Source: Parvibaculum sp.
Lineage (GTDB): Bacteria; Pseudomonadota; Alphaproteobacteria; Parvibaculales; Parvibaculaceae
DNA length: 64,000 nucleotides
Direction: 5' to 3'
NCBI GenBank assembly: GCA_030645235.1
Contig: JAUSMV010000005.1
Span: 124,001-188,000, forward strand
Part shown: positions 17,048-25,823 of the stretch, piece after piece
Numbering within the stretch: position 1 is the stretch's first letter
Layout: each line of letters starts with the position of its first letter
Program-made: the position numbers and the translations under genes
Notes under the pieces: model-generated
Database searches by the model: none
Seen by the model: only the letters and a program-made list of their open reading frames with translations
What the model was told of the DNA's origin: nothing

Positions 17048-17808
17048 GCGCACTTCCCGGCACAACAGGACGTCGCCGCATCTATCTGATGCGGCACGGC
17101 CATGTCGATTATTTCGGGCGGGAAATTCAGGCGGCAAAAGGCGACACCAAAGTCGTGCCGCTGACGCCGCTCGGGCAAGAACAGGCGAAAGCGGGCGGGG
17201 CGGCGCTCGCTCATGTCCGCTTTGACCGTGCTGTCTGTTCCGGCGTGCCGCGCACCATCGGCACGGCCAATTTCGTGCTCGACGCCCAAACCCCGGACCT
17301 GCGGCCCGCGCTTGAGATCGTGCCCGACCTTATTGAGATTCATGGCGGCGGCTTCGTGAAAGCCAAAAGCCGGACGGAACTCGCCGCTGAAATGGCCTTC
17401 TATTTTGAGCAGGCGGCAGAGCCCAACGCGACCATGCTGGAAGGCGGCGAAGTCTTCACCGAAGCTGAAAAGCGTGCCGTTGGCGCCATCCGCAAACTGC
17501 TGGCTGAACCCGGCTGGTCCACCATGCTGATCGCCGCGCATGAAGGCATCAACCGGCTGATCCTCGGCTGGGCGGCCCTGGGCGCCAAGGGCAGCGGCCT
17601 GCAAGCCGTGCGCGCCTTCGAGCAGGACCCCGCCTGCATCAATGTCATCGACTTCGACATGGTGCCGAAGGCCGATGGCTCGCTCGGCACCGAGATCGAG
17701 CGGGCAATCATCAAATCGGTGAATGTGACACCCTATAATTACATGAAGCACGGCGCGAATATGACGAGCCTTGAGGCCATTTTCGCCAGGACGCCGGCCT
17801 CAAACTAA
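17044..17808 (+). CDS. Histidine phosphatase family protein
   Basis: This 254-residue phosphoglycerate-mutase-like protein has [15 protein letters not shown] at residues 13–27, where the RHG His is the phosphate acceptor. The second active-site His sits in [13 protein letters not shown]. The start is TTG at 17044, whose last two bases belong to the TGA stop of the racemase-type gene, so the two are translationally coupled. Placement beside acyl-CoA genes suggests a phosphatase or phospho-ester housekeeping role in the same pathway, which is inference. Residues 35–60 contain an unusual [13 protein letters not shown] lead-in. Confidence 0.85.
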   Translation: MSALPGTTGRRRIYLMRHGHVDYFGREIQAAKGDTKVVPLTPLGQEQAKAGGAALAHVRFDRAVCSGVPRTIGTANFVLDAQTPDLRPALEIVPDLIEIHGGGFVKAKSRTELAAEMAFYFEQAAEPNATMLEGGEVFTEAEKRAVGAIRKLLAEPGWSTMLIAAHEGINRLILGWAALGAKGSGLQAVRAFEQDPACINVIDFDMVPKADGSLGTEIERAIIKSVNVTPYNYMKHGANMTSLEAIFARTPASN

Positions 17809-17884
17809 CCATACTCAGGTCTAGCCAACGGCAGCAGTCCGGCGTAGCATTTTGTCAAATCATCAGACTCTGGGAGGAGATGCG

Positions 17885-18478
17885 ATGAGCAATGAATTTT
17901 TGGGGACCGTCAATCATCTCAACGAGGTGAAGACCCCCGCGCCGGTGATCAAAGGCATGCATCACATGGCCTATCGTTGCCGTGATGCCGCCGAGACCAA
18001 GAAGTTCTATGTCGATCTTCTGGGACTTGAACAATCGGCAGCCCTCGCTTTCGACAAGGACCCGTCAGGCGGCGACCGGCCTTACATGCATCTCTTCTTC
18101 AAGATGGGTGACGGCAATTTCATCGCTTTCTTTGACGCGCCCGCAACCGCGTCAGACGATGCGTTCAAAATGAAAGATGGTATTGAGGACTATCACTTCG
18201 CCTTTGAAGTTGAGACCAAGGCTGAACAGGACGCCTTCATCCAGCGTCTGAAGGAAGCCAAAGTGCCGGTCTTCGGCCCCATCGACCATCACTTCTGCCA
18301 TTCCGTTTATTTCTTTGATCCCAATGGTCTGGCCTGCGAAATCACCCGCAAGGATGAGAAGCACGATGCGATCCTCGCCGATGAGGCCGCCAAGGCCGAA
18401 GCGGTGATGAAGCAATGGTCGGAAAAGACCCGCATCCTGAAAGAAGCGAAACTCTCGATCTTCAAAGCGGCGGACTGA
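17885..18478 (+). CDS. VOC family protein (glyoxalase/extradiol dioxygenase fold)
   Basis: The product is 197 residues. The first beta-alpha-beta-beta-beta module starts at IKGMHHMAYRCRDAAETKKFYVDLLG. Metal-ligand candidates are His27/28, His in EDYHFAF and Glu in LACEITRK. An extra C-terminal helix (residues 155–197) follows. ATG 17885 is preceded by GGGAGGAG, a strong ribosome-binding site, so it is preferred over 17852. Members bind a divalent metal and act as isomerases, epimerases or ring-cleaving dioxygenases. It ends in a 17-bp convergent overlap with the next ligase gene. The reaction is not identifiable. Confidence 0.85.
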   Translation: MSNEFLGTVNHLNEVKTPAPVIKGMHHMAYRCRDAAETKKFYVDLLGLEQSAALAFDKDPSGGDRPYMHLFFKMGDGNFIAFFDAPATASDDAFKMKDGIEDYHFAFEVETKAEQDAFIQRLKEAKVPVFGPIDHHFCHSVYFFDPNGLACEITRKDEKHDAILADEAAKAEAVMKQWSEKTRILKEAKLSIFKAAD

Positions 18479-20135
18479 TTTTCTCCCGCAGGAAGCGCCT
18501 CAGAACCTTGCCAAGCGGATTGCGCGGCAGGGCGTCTGTGAATTCGAGCCGCTCCGGCAGCTTGTAAGCCGCGATATTCTGCGTCTGAAGAAACGCACGT
18601 AACTCATTGAAAGTTAAAGTTTCTCCGGCTTTGGGGACAACCACGGCGCAGATGCGCTCACCCATCACATCATCCGGCACACCGATAACCGCGGCTTCAG
18701 CGACCTTCGGATGCGCCGCGAGCAACCCGTCGATCTCACCCGGCGAAATGTTCATGCCGCCTCTGATGATGATGTCCTTAGCCCTTTCAACAAAACGATA
18801 AAAACGGTCGCCTTCACCTGAAATCTCAAAGACATCGCCGGTGTGAAAGAACCCGTCAGCATCTATCGCGCCGTCTGGTCCGCCGTCACCGGCGCGGAAA
18901 TAGCCGGCAAAGACGGTGGCACCTTTCAATAGAAGCTCGCCGGGTTTTCCGGCTTCGGTGATCGTTGCGCCGGTTTGCAAATCCACGAGCTTGGTCTCGA
19001 TCCAGCCTGAAATCCGCGCGGGCCATGTGAGACCTTCAACGCCGAAGCGCGGGAAGAAGTTGGCGCGGTCTTCAGGGTCCGGCACATCGGACGGACCGCT
19101 GATGAGACAGGTGCCTTCGTTCGAGCCGAAAATATTGATGACCGAAATGCCGTAGGTCTCCTGCCAAGTCTTCACCATCCAGGGCGACAGAGCCGCTGAC
19201 CCCGAACCGACGCTGCGCAGTGATTTAAGATTGAGGCTCGCCAGCAGCTTTTCCTCTTTGAGCAGCATGGTGAGGATCGCAGGCGGCGCGACCGTATAGG
19301 CGATCTTCTCCTCGACGAGCTGGCGCAGGAAAACCGGCACATCGAACGGGTGATGCAGGATGAGCGAACCGCCGCACATGAACCACGGCATCAATATGCC
19401 GCCGATGGCCGCCATATTGATAAGCGGGAAGGGCATGAGGATCCTGTCACCATCGGCAATCGCCGCCGCATCGCCGCAGGCGACACCGGCAACGAGCCAG
19501 TGATTGTGACTGCGCGGCACGCCCTTGGGCCGCGCCTCGGTGCCGGACGTCCAGCAGATTGTCGCCGCATCATTGGCGTCTGCCGGATAATGTCCCATAT
19601 GGTCCGCGACCGCCGCGCCGTCCGCCACCGGCCATGTGGTCTTGTCGGTGACGATGAGATGGGGGCGGGGCGTAAGGCCCGATGCGACCTCTGCCAGCAT
19701 TGCCGCATGATCATGGCCACGGATTTGGCTCGTGGTGACAATCGCTTTGGCGCGGACAAAACCTAAGACGTCGCCCAGCTCATGTGCCCGCCATTGCACC
19801 GGCATGGGCGAGACGATCAGCCCGAGCCGCCAGCAGGCGAGAAACACGACGAGAAGTTCAACGCAATTGGGAAGCTGCACCGCCACAACATCGTCTTTGC
19901 TCAAGCCGAGATTGAGGAGCGCGGTGGCGCATTGCGCGACTTCATGGTCAAGCTCTGCATAAGTCAGGCGGCGCGGTGCCTGCCCGTCAATATCGGCGCG
20001 GTTCGGCGGATCGGCCACCGCGAGGCGCTGGGGCGAGGCTTCCGCATTGCGCCGGAACACATCGTCAAGCGTGTCCGTGCCCCACCAACCACGGGCGGTG
20101 AAGTCTTCGATCTGGGCTTCAGGCGCGAGGATCAT
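18462..20135 (-). CDS. AMP-binding acyl-CoA ligase
   Basis: This 557-residue ANL enzyme has the adenylation motif TICWTSGTEARPKGVP in place of the usual YTSGTTG form, then INIFGSNEGTCLIS, the A7/A8 region GFFHTGDVFEISGEGDRFYRFVERAKDIIIRGGMN, and the terminal catalytic Lys in PRNPLGKVLRR. It resembles cyclohexanecarboxylate/fatty-acyl CoA ligases. It is co-transcribed after the nitronate monooxygenase-like gene, whose stop overlaps its start by 4 bp. Substrate unknown. Confidence 0.9.
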   Translation of the reverse strand: MILAPEAQIEDFTARGWWGTDTLDDVFRRNAEASPQRLAVADPPNRADIDGQAPRRLTYAELDHEVAQCATALLNLGLSKDDVVAVQLPNCVELLVVFLACWRLGLIVSPMPVQWRAHELGDVLGFVRAKAIVTTSQIRGHDHAAMLAEVASGLTPRPHLIVTDKTTWPVADGAAVADHMGHYPADANDAATICWTSGTEARPKGVPRSHNHWLVAGVACGDAAAIADGDRILMPFPLINMAAIGGILMPWFMCGGSLILHHPFDVPVFLRQLVEEKIAYTVAPPAILTMLLKEEKLLASLNLKSLRSVGSGSAALSPWMVKTWQETYGISVINIFGSNEGTCLISGPSDVPDPEDRANFFPRFGVEGLTWPARISGWIETKLVDLQTGATITEAGKPGELLLKGATVFAGYFRAGDGGPDGAIDADGFFHTGDVFEISGEGDRFYRFVERAKDIIIRGGMNISPGEIDGLLAAHPKVAEAAVIGVPDDVMGERICAVVVPKAGETLTFNELRAFLQTQNIAAYKLPERLEFTDALPRNPLGKVLRRFLREKISPPL

Positions 20136-21109
20136 GGCCGCGCCCTCGCGACAAGATATTCGGCTTTGAGCCGCGTGATGAGTGCGGCGGCTGTCTCCAC
20201 ACGATCAATCGAGCCGACGCCGTGGCCTGCTGACCAGACGGTCGCCCAGCGTTTCGCACCGCCCTGCGGATCGGTGAAATCAATTTCGGGATTGGATTCC
20301 ATTGTGGCCAGATCAAAGCCCGCATTGATGATGCTGGGGCGGAGCCAGTTGGCCGCAACGCCGGTGATCGCGCGGGTGAGAATGAGATCATCAACCGTCG
20401 CGCCGACAAGCATGGCCCGATAGGCCTCGCTGGCAAGACTTTCGACGCAGGGAATGAACCGCGTGCCCATATAGGCAAGCTCGGCACCCAGCACCTCCGC
20501 CGCGCGGATACCCGCGCCATTGGTGATGCCGCCGCCAAGGATGACCGGCCCGTCGAAAAATTCACGCACGGCAGGCACGAAGGAAAAGCCCGTCATCTGC
20601 CCCGTGTGCCCGCCCGCACCGGCAGCGACCAGCACCAGCCCGTCAACGCCCGACGCCACGGCCTTGCGTGCGAAGGCGACCGAGTTCACATCGGCAAACA
20701 CCTTGCCGCCCCATTTATGCACGCGCTCAACAATCGCATGCGGGCTGCCCAAGGCCGTGATGACGAGTTGCGGCTTATATTTCTCAAGGAGCACAATGTC
20801 CTCATTGAGCCGCGCATTGGAGCGATGCACGACGAGATTAGCCCCCCATGGCGCATCGGCACCCGTGAGGCTCGTCGTGATCTTGTCGAGCCATTCGTCG
20901 AGCACCGCGACGCTGCGCGCATTGGGCGTCGGGAATGTGCCGATGACACCTTCACGACAGGGCGCGATGACGAGATCAGGTCCGCTCACCAAAAACATCG
21001 GTGCGGCCACCAAAGGCAGTTTCAGGCGCGCGCGCCACTCGCTCGGTAAACTCAATGGCTCCCCCCACTTTGTCTTACTCGGCAGACTTATTTTTTCTTT
21101 TTCGCCCAC
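20132..21109 (-). CDS. Nitronate monooxygenase family flavoprotein
   Basis: This 325-residue TIM-barrel flavoprotein of the 2-nitropropane dioxygenase/NMO family has the N-terminal PLVAAPMFLVSGPDLVIA, the central GADAPWGANLVVHRSN, LVLVAAGAGGHTGQ (the FMN phosphate loop with the His-Thr-Gly motif), and GGGITNGAGIRAAEVLGAELAYMGTRF near residues 194–220. Members oxidise alkyl nitronates with O2, or act as enoyl-reductase-like enzymes. It starts inside the last 22 bp of the YejA-like gene and overlaps the ligase by 4 bp, so all three are likely co-transcribed. Confidence 0.87.
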   Translation of the reverse strand: MGEKEKISLPSKTKWGEPLSLPSEWRARLKLPLVAAPMFLVSGPDLVIAPCREGVIGTFPTPNARSVAVLDEWLDKITTSLTGADAPWGANLVVHRSNARLNEDIVLLEKYKPQLVITALGSPHAIVERVHKWGGKVFADVNSVAFARKAVASGVDGLVLVAAGAGGHTGQMTGFSFVPAVREFFDGPVILGGGITNGAGIRAAEVLGAELAYMGTRFIPCVESLASEAYRAMLVGATVDDLILTRAITGVAANWLRPSIINAGFDLATMESNPEIDFTDPQGGAKRWATVWSAGHGVGSIDRVETAAALITRLKAEYLVARARP

Positions 21110-22917
21110 CAGCTATCAGCACGATAGCCATAGAGCGATGTCTTGTCAGGATATTGAACCTGATCCCATAAGGCGACCCATTGTTCGGGCGCAAAGAACA
21201 GGGGCACGACATAATTGCCGCTCAGGAGCACGCGATCGAGCGCCCGCACCGCACTGACAAATTCAGGCCGCGTCCGCGCCGACAATAAGGCTGAAATCAT
21301 GGCATCAACGGCGGGGTCTTTGACGCCTGCAAAATTATAGGAGCCGGTCTGGTCCGCCGCGTCCGCCCCCCAGCGAAACATCTGTTCATTGCCGGGCGAG
21401 AGCGATCCGGCCCATTCAAAGAAGATCATGTCATAGTCATAGGCATCGAGCCTGCCCTGATACTGGCTCGGATCGACATTGCGCACATTGGCGCTGATGC
21501 CCGTGCGCTCCAGCATGTTGCGATAGACAAGCGCCAACCGTTCGTCGCCCGGTCGCGCCACGAGGATTTCAAAACGCAGCGCCTCGCCCGTATCACGCGC
21601 CACAATACGACCATTGCGCACGACATAACCGGCATCGGCCAGCATCTTCAATGCGGCGGCTCGGTTCACACGGTTTTGCCCCGTCGCATCACCAACCGGC
21701 GCATCATAGCCGCGCGCCATGATCTCCGGTGTTACCGCCTTGGGAAAGTGTTTCAGCAAAGCCCGTTCGCGCGCATCCGCAGCAACGCCATGCGAGGACA
21801 ATTCCGAATTATCGAAATAGCTCTGCGTGCGCCTGTAAGACCCGTGATAGAGCGTCTTGTTCACCCATTGAAAATCAAACAGCGCCGTCAGCGCCACACG
21901 CACGCGCTTGTCGGCGAATATTTCGCGCCGCGTGTTGAACACCAGCCCGCGCATGCCCGAAGGCAAGCCGGTGGCAAACGTCACCTTTTTGACGCGTCCG
22001 TCTTTCACGGCGGGAAAATCAAACTCTGTTGTCCAACGACCCGGATCGTCCTCCGGCCGCACATCATAGAGACCGGCCTTGAACGCCTCGAAGGACGCAT
22101 TGCTGTCGCGGTAATAATCAAATTGCAGAGTGGCGAAATTTCCAAGACCGCGATTGACCGGCAGATCGCGACCCCAATAATTGACGTGGCGCTGATAGAC
22201 AATGCGGTTGCCGGGTTTGAACGATTGCAACAGATAGCGCCCGCTGCCGACGGGGAGGTCATAGCCTGACTGATCGAACTTGCGCTTCTCGTAAATATGC
22301 TTCGGCAGGATCGGCATCAGCCCGATGATGAGCGGCAATTCACGGTCCGGCCCGCTGCCATCCGGTTCGGGTCGCAGAATGAATTTGACGCTGCGCGCAT
22401 CAGGCCGTTCGGTCTTCACGACTTTGGAGAAATAGGATTTGTAATTGGGACGGCCTTTGTCGCGCAGGATATTGAGCGAGAAAATCACATCATCAACCGT
22501 GACGGGCTTGCCGTCCGAGAAACGCGCTTCAGGGCGCAACCTGAATGTGACGGAGCTTCGGTCATCCGGCACATCAATGCTCTCGGCAATCAAACCATAA
22601 AGGCTGAACGGCTCGTCATAACTGCGCGCCATCAGGCCTTCAAACACATAGTCGCGCAGACCAATGGCGGGTGTCCCGCGCACGATGAACGGATTAAGAC
22701 TGTCAAACGAACCGACCGCGCCATAGCGGATGGTGCCACCTGAAGGGGCATCCGGATTGGCATAGGAAAAATGCGTGAAGCCGTCGGCATAAGCGGGCTC
22801 ACCATGCATCGCGATGCCGAGACGCGGCTCCGCCTGCGCATGACCCGCAAAAGCCAAAAAGACGAGGGCGCAAAATGACGCGGCCAGCCCGCCTTGATAG
22901 ATTTTGCTTCGCCTCAT
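21088..22917 (-). CDS. Extracellular solute-binding protein, YejA-like (family 5), orphan
   Basis: The product is about 609 residues with a Sec signal peptide (LAASFCALVFLAFAGHAQA, cleavage before EPRLG) and the SBP_bac_5 fold. HGEPAYADGFTHFSYANP is the hallmark N-terminus of YejA-type oligopeptide/microcin-C-like binding proteins. Three in-frame ATGs exist; the one at 22917 puts the basic n-region right before the signal. No permease or ATPase genes (yejB, yejE, yejF) are adjacent, so it must use a transporter encoded elsewhere. The C-terminus overlaps the next gene's start by 22 bp. Confidence 0.87.
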   Translation of the reverse strand: MRRSKIYQGGLAASFCALVFLAFAGHAQAEPRLGIAMHGEPAYADGFTHFSYANPDAPSGGTIRYGAVGSFDSLNPFIVRGTPAIGLRDYVFEGLMARSYDEPFSLYGLIAESIDVPDDRSSVTFRLRPEARFSDGKPVTVDDVIFSLNILRDKGRPNYKSYFSKVVKTERPDARSVKFILRPEPDGSGPDRELPLIIGLMPILPKHIYEKRKFDQSGYDLPVGSGRYLLQSFKPGNRIVYQRHVNYWGRDLPVNRGLGNFATLQFDYYRDSNASFEAFKAGLYDVRPEDDPGRWTTEFDFPAVKDGRVKKVTFATGLPSGMRGLVFNTRREIFADKRVRVALTALFDFQWVNKTLYHGSYRRTQSYFDNSELSSHGVAADARERALLKHFPKAVTPEIMARGYDAPVGDATGQNRVNRAAALKMLADAGYVVRNGRIVARDTGEALRFEILVARPGDERLALVYRNMLERTGISANVRNVDPSQYQGRLDAYDYDMIFFEWAGSLSPGNEQMFRWGADAADQTGSYNFAGVKDPAVDAMISALLSARTRPEFVSAVRALDRVLLSGNYVVPLFFAPEQWVALWDQVQYPDKTSLYGYRADSWWAKKKK

Positions 22918-23052
22918 ATCCACCCGCATCTGCGTTCCGACCCAAATCATGCCTTAATTTTCGCTATAATGAACGGATTCGGGGCGGCGCAAAGGCACCC
23001 ATTTGCCGCTATAATGTTCCTGCCCCAACGGTTCCTGAAAGGACTATCAAAG

Positions 23053-23628
23053 ATGTTGTTGCGTCACGCTGCATTGGCCATCGCCACGGCCACCCTCATG
23101 CTGACTGGCCTAGCCTCACCCACACTCGCCGCCGATCCCGCTCCGGCACCCGCCTTGCGCCCCGCAGCAGAAACAAAACCCGTCATCAAAAAATTCGAGA
23201 CCTGGAGCACGCGCTGCGACGAAGACTCGGTCTCCAAAAAACTCACGGCCTGTCATGCCTTTGTCGATGTGCGCGGCGGACCTGAAAAGAAGCAAATGCT
23301 CTATTTGGGTTTCGGCTATCTGGAAAAGGACTCAGACAATCTCTTTGCCTTCGCCATCACACCGCTCGGCACAGCACTGCCGCCGGGCATGGGCTTCAAT
23401 ATTGATGACAAAGAAAAATTCAGCGCACCCTTTGCGTTCTGCACACCGCGCGGCTGCCAGACCGAGGTGAAGCTCAATGAAGCTCAAGTCAAAGCATTGA
23501 AGAACGGCGCTCAGATCAAAGTACTGTTTGCGCTCGTGGGGCAGGGGCAGGTGGCCGTACCGCTTGAGCTGAAAGGTGTTTCAGCAGCGATCAATTCATT
23601 GCCAAAGCCTGCCGCCAAGAAATCTTAA
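23053..23628 (+). CDS. Invasion-associated locus B (IalB) family protein
   Basis: This 191-residue exported protein has a signal peptide MLLRHAALAIATATLMLTGL…LAAD, then a Pro/Ala linker and the IalB core. Cys pairs occur at TRCDEDSVSKKLTACH and FCTPRGCQ, followed by the conserved basic-acidic beta-rich tail VAVPLELKGVS. IalB proteins are periplasmic or outer-surface proteins of Rhizobiales; in Bartonella they promote erythrocyte invasion, and in free-living relatives the role is unknown. ATG 23053 is the first start giving a clean signal peptide. It is divergent from the YejA-like gene. Confidence 0.85.
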   Translation: MLLRHAALAIATATLMLTGLASPTLAADPAPAPALRPAAETKPVIKKFETWSTRCDEDSVSKKLTACHAFVDVRGGPEKKQMLYLGFGYLEKDSDNLFAFAITPLGTALPPGMGFNIDDKEKFSAPFAFCTPRGCQTEVKLNEAQVKALKNGAQIKVLFALVGQGQVAVPLELKGVSAAINSLPKPAAKKS

Positions 23629-23630
23629 GA

Positions 23631-24353
23631 TCAGTCTTTTGTCGTCGGAAACAATACGCTGCGGAGCCATCCCCATAGCGTGTTGTTTCTGAGCAAATAG
23701 CGTGTCAACTGATCCATATTCTTTTCCATCAGGTCCGGATCGCTGAACAGCACTTCGCGTTTGATGAAGTCGCGGGCAGGATCAAGCTCGCGGACAACAC
23801 GGGCAGGGTTTCCCGCCGCGATGCAGTTTGCCGGAATGTCCTTCGTCACAACAGAACCCGCGCCGATAATCGAATTGTCGCCGATGGTCACGCCTTTACC
23901 GACAATAACGCGCACACCGAGCCAGACATTCTCACCGATGATAATAGGCCGATGCTTGTCGAGTTCCCGTGTCCGGTCATAGGTGTCATGCCAGTCTGAA
24001 TCCGAGACATAGCAACCGCTGGCAAACATCGTATTACTGCCGATGCTGATGCTTTCCGATGCCACGATATGCGTGCCGGGGCTGATGAGCACATGATCGC
24101 CGATTGTAATGCGCCCTTCGCGGCCTTCGGTAACCCATGTGCAAAGCCGTGTCAGATTTCCCTGCGCGGCGTGAATATGCGCATGTTTGCCGATGCGGAT
24201 ACCGCCGCCGAAAATTTCAAGATTGCGCGGCGAGCTGACAGAGAGGCCGCCGCCCACTTCGTCGAAGGCGGGCACGATGAACCAATTGACATAGGCCCTC
24301 ATCGCCGCAATTTGCAGACGACGAATGCTGTAAGGACGCCTCTCGCCCCTCAC
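23631..24353 (-). CDS. Acyltransferase with left-handed beta-helix (hexapeptide repeats)
   Basis: This 240-residue protein has hexapeptide repeats at residues ~45–180 (IGKHAHIHAAQGN, ITIGDHVLISPGTHI, IGSNTMFASGCYV, IGENVWLGVRVIVGKGVTIGDNSIIGAGSVV), ending with the NPARVVREL signature of the maltose/galactoside O-acetyltransferase group. An internal loop DSDWHDTYDR carries a candidate catalytic His. The start is a GTG immediately following the hspQ stop with no gap, so it is translated from the hspQ transcript. A sugar or lipid-linked sugar acceptor is likely. Confidence 0.85.
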   Translation of the reverse strand: MRGERRPYSIRRLQIAAMRAYVNWFIVPAFDEVGGGLSVSSPRNLEIFGGGIRIGKHAHIHAAQGNLTRLCTWVTEGREGRITIGDHVLISPGTHIVASESISIGSNTMFASGCYVSDSDWHDTYDRTRELDKHRPIIIGENVWLGVRVIVGKGVTIGDNSIIGAGSVVTKDIPANCIAAGNPARVVRELDPARDFIKREVLFSDPDLMEKNMDQLTRYLLRNNTLWGWLRSVLFPTTKD

Positions 24354-24686
24354 TTAATGCGCTGACTGGCTGCGGATCGAATAAACGCCGTCGCGCATCG
24401 GTCCGAAAAATTCACCGACCTGCGGATGACGCACCGGCTCGCCCGTTTCATCCGCCAGCAGATTTTGCTCGGAGACATAGGCGACATATTCCGTTTCGGC
24501 ATTTTCGGCGAGCAGATGGTAATAGGGCTGGTCCTTGATCGGACGCACTTCTTCGGGGATCGACTGCCACCATTCGTCGGTGTTGTTGAAAGTCGGATCG
24601 ACGTCATAAATCACCCCGCGAAAGGGATAGAACCGGTGGCGCACCACCTGTCCGATTTGAAACTTCGCCTGTCGATTGACTTCCAT
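24354..24686 (-). CDS. hspQ: Heat shock protein HspQ
   Basis: This 110-residue protein has the family signature VRHRFYPFRGVIYDVDPTF, then DEWWQSIPE, RPIKDQPYYHLLAEN and SEQNLLADETGEPVRHP. HspQ (YccV-like) binds hemimethylated DNA and serves as a specificity factor for Lon protease in Enterobacteria. It is the first gene of a two-gene unit with the acetyltransferase, which begins at the next base after the hspQ stop. Confidence 0.93.
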   Translation of the reverse strand: MEVNRQAKFQIGQVVRHRFYPFRGVIYDVDPTFNNTDEWWQSIPEEVRPIKDQPYYHLLAENAETEYVAYVSEQNLLADETGEPVRHPQVGEFFGPMRDGVYSIRSQSAH

Positions 24687-24784
24687 CAGTCTTCACTCGC
24701 ACCAATAACATCAGCTCTAGGGTAGCAGGTGAGGGGGGCCGACGAAAAGCCTCCCTGCGCCGAATTGGGGATTGATTTTAGGCG

Positions 24785-25687
24785 TCAAGCCGCTCGGGGC
24801 ATCAAAGCCTGTAGCTCGCGGCAGCCGATGAGCTTCACACCCTGATTTTCAAGGTGCTGACGTACGGTCCCTGCGGCCAGCATCTCATAATCTGCAACAC
24901 GCGAGCGCCAATCGGGGCAGATCGCACGCAATTCCGGCGTGTCTGCCGCCGGATGGAAAATCAGATAGGAGATCTGACCGGGTTTCACCTTGCTCACCAT
25001 GTCGAGCGTACGGTTGACGCGATCATGCTCGCCGTCCTGCAAAGTCAGCATACTGATCCGGTCAAGCATCGGCACATTCTTGCTCTGCAAGGCGCGCGTG
25101 TTGTTTGAAAAAACCTCAATCGACTCCGGCGCGTATAATTCCTTGTTCCACCGATCCTCCTCAAGACGGATCGAGAAGGGCGCAAGCCCCGCTTCGAGCG
25201 CCGCCTCGACGAACCGCTGATAGAGCCGCCAGTGCATGACCGAGCCCATATGCGTGTCGAGATGGGTCACGTTGATACCAGCTTCCTTAGCCGTGGCGAT
25301 CTGTAGCTGAATTTCGCGCTTGGCGGCTTCAGGCTTGGCAAACAGCGCGACCGCTTCCGATGTCTTGTGGAAGGCGCGCTCCTCATCCATCAGCCCGCTC
25401 GCCATATCGGCAGTCGAGAGCGGACCCCAGCGATAACCGTTCCATTCGCAGGTCAATGTCGCGTGGACACCGAGATCAACGTCAGGGTTTGCGCGCGCCC
25501 ATTGGGCGGTGGCGCGAAACCACGGGCAGGGCACCATAACCGAACCGCAAGTGACAGAGCGCTTGGCCCAAAGGTCTGAAAATGCGTCCAGCGTCGCGCC
25601 GCACATGCCCACATCATCCACATGGATGATCGCGACCTTGTCGCTCGCCTGAAAACCCAACCGCTCAACTGCCGGATTCACACTCAT
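24785..25687 (-). CDS. ChbG/HpnK (YdjC-like) family deacetylase
   Basis: The product is 300 residues from ATG 25687; the frame is open to 25777, but the extra residues look non-conserved and overlap the divergent oxidoreductase leader. Motifs are IIHVDDVGMC (catalytic/metal Asp pair), LGVHATLTCEW (metal His) and VTHLDTHMGSVMHW (second metal His). YdjC-family enzymes remove acetyl groups from N-acetylated sugars or hopanoid glycolipids. It is unlinked to glycan genes here. Divergent from the old yellow enzyme gene at 25824. Confidence 0.85.
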   Translation of the reverse strand: MSVNPAVERLGFQASDKVAIIHVDDVGMCGATLDAFSDLWAKRSVTCGSVMVPCPWFRATAQWARANPDVDLGVHATLTCEWNGYRWGPLSTADMASGLMDEERAFHKTSEAVALFAKPEAAKREIQLQIATAKEAGINVTHLDTHMGSVMHWRLYQRFVEAALEAGLAPFSIRLEEDRWNKELYAPESIEVFSNNTRALQSKNVPMLDRISMLTLQDGEHDRVNRTLDMVSKVKPGQISYLIFHPAADTPELRAICPDWRSRVADYEMLAAGTVRQHLENQGVKLIGCRELQALMPRAA

Positions 25688-25823
25688 ATCGCCTCGCCTG
25701 TTCATTTTTGTCGCCGCATTTCCGGCTTTCCCGATTGCGCTGGCTGTCTCCATGCCCAATATGCCATTAACCGTCATTCCTGTGGAACATCAAGTGATCC
25801 ACAAACAAAAACCGGAGAATTTG

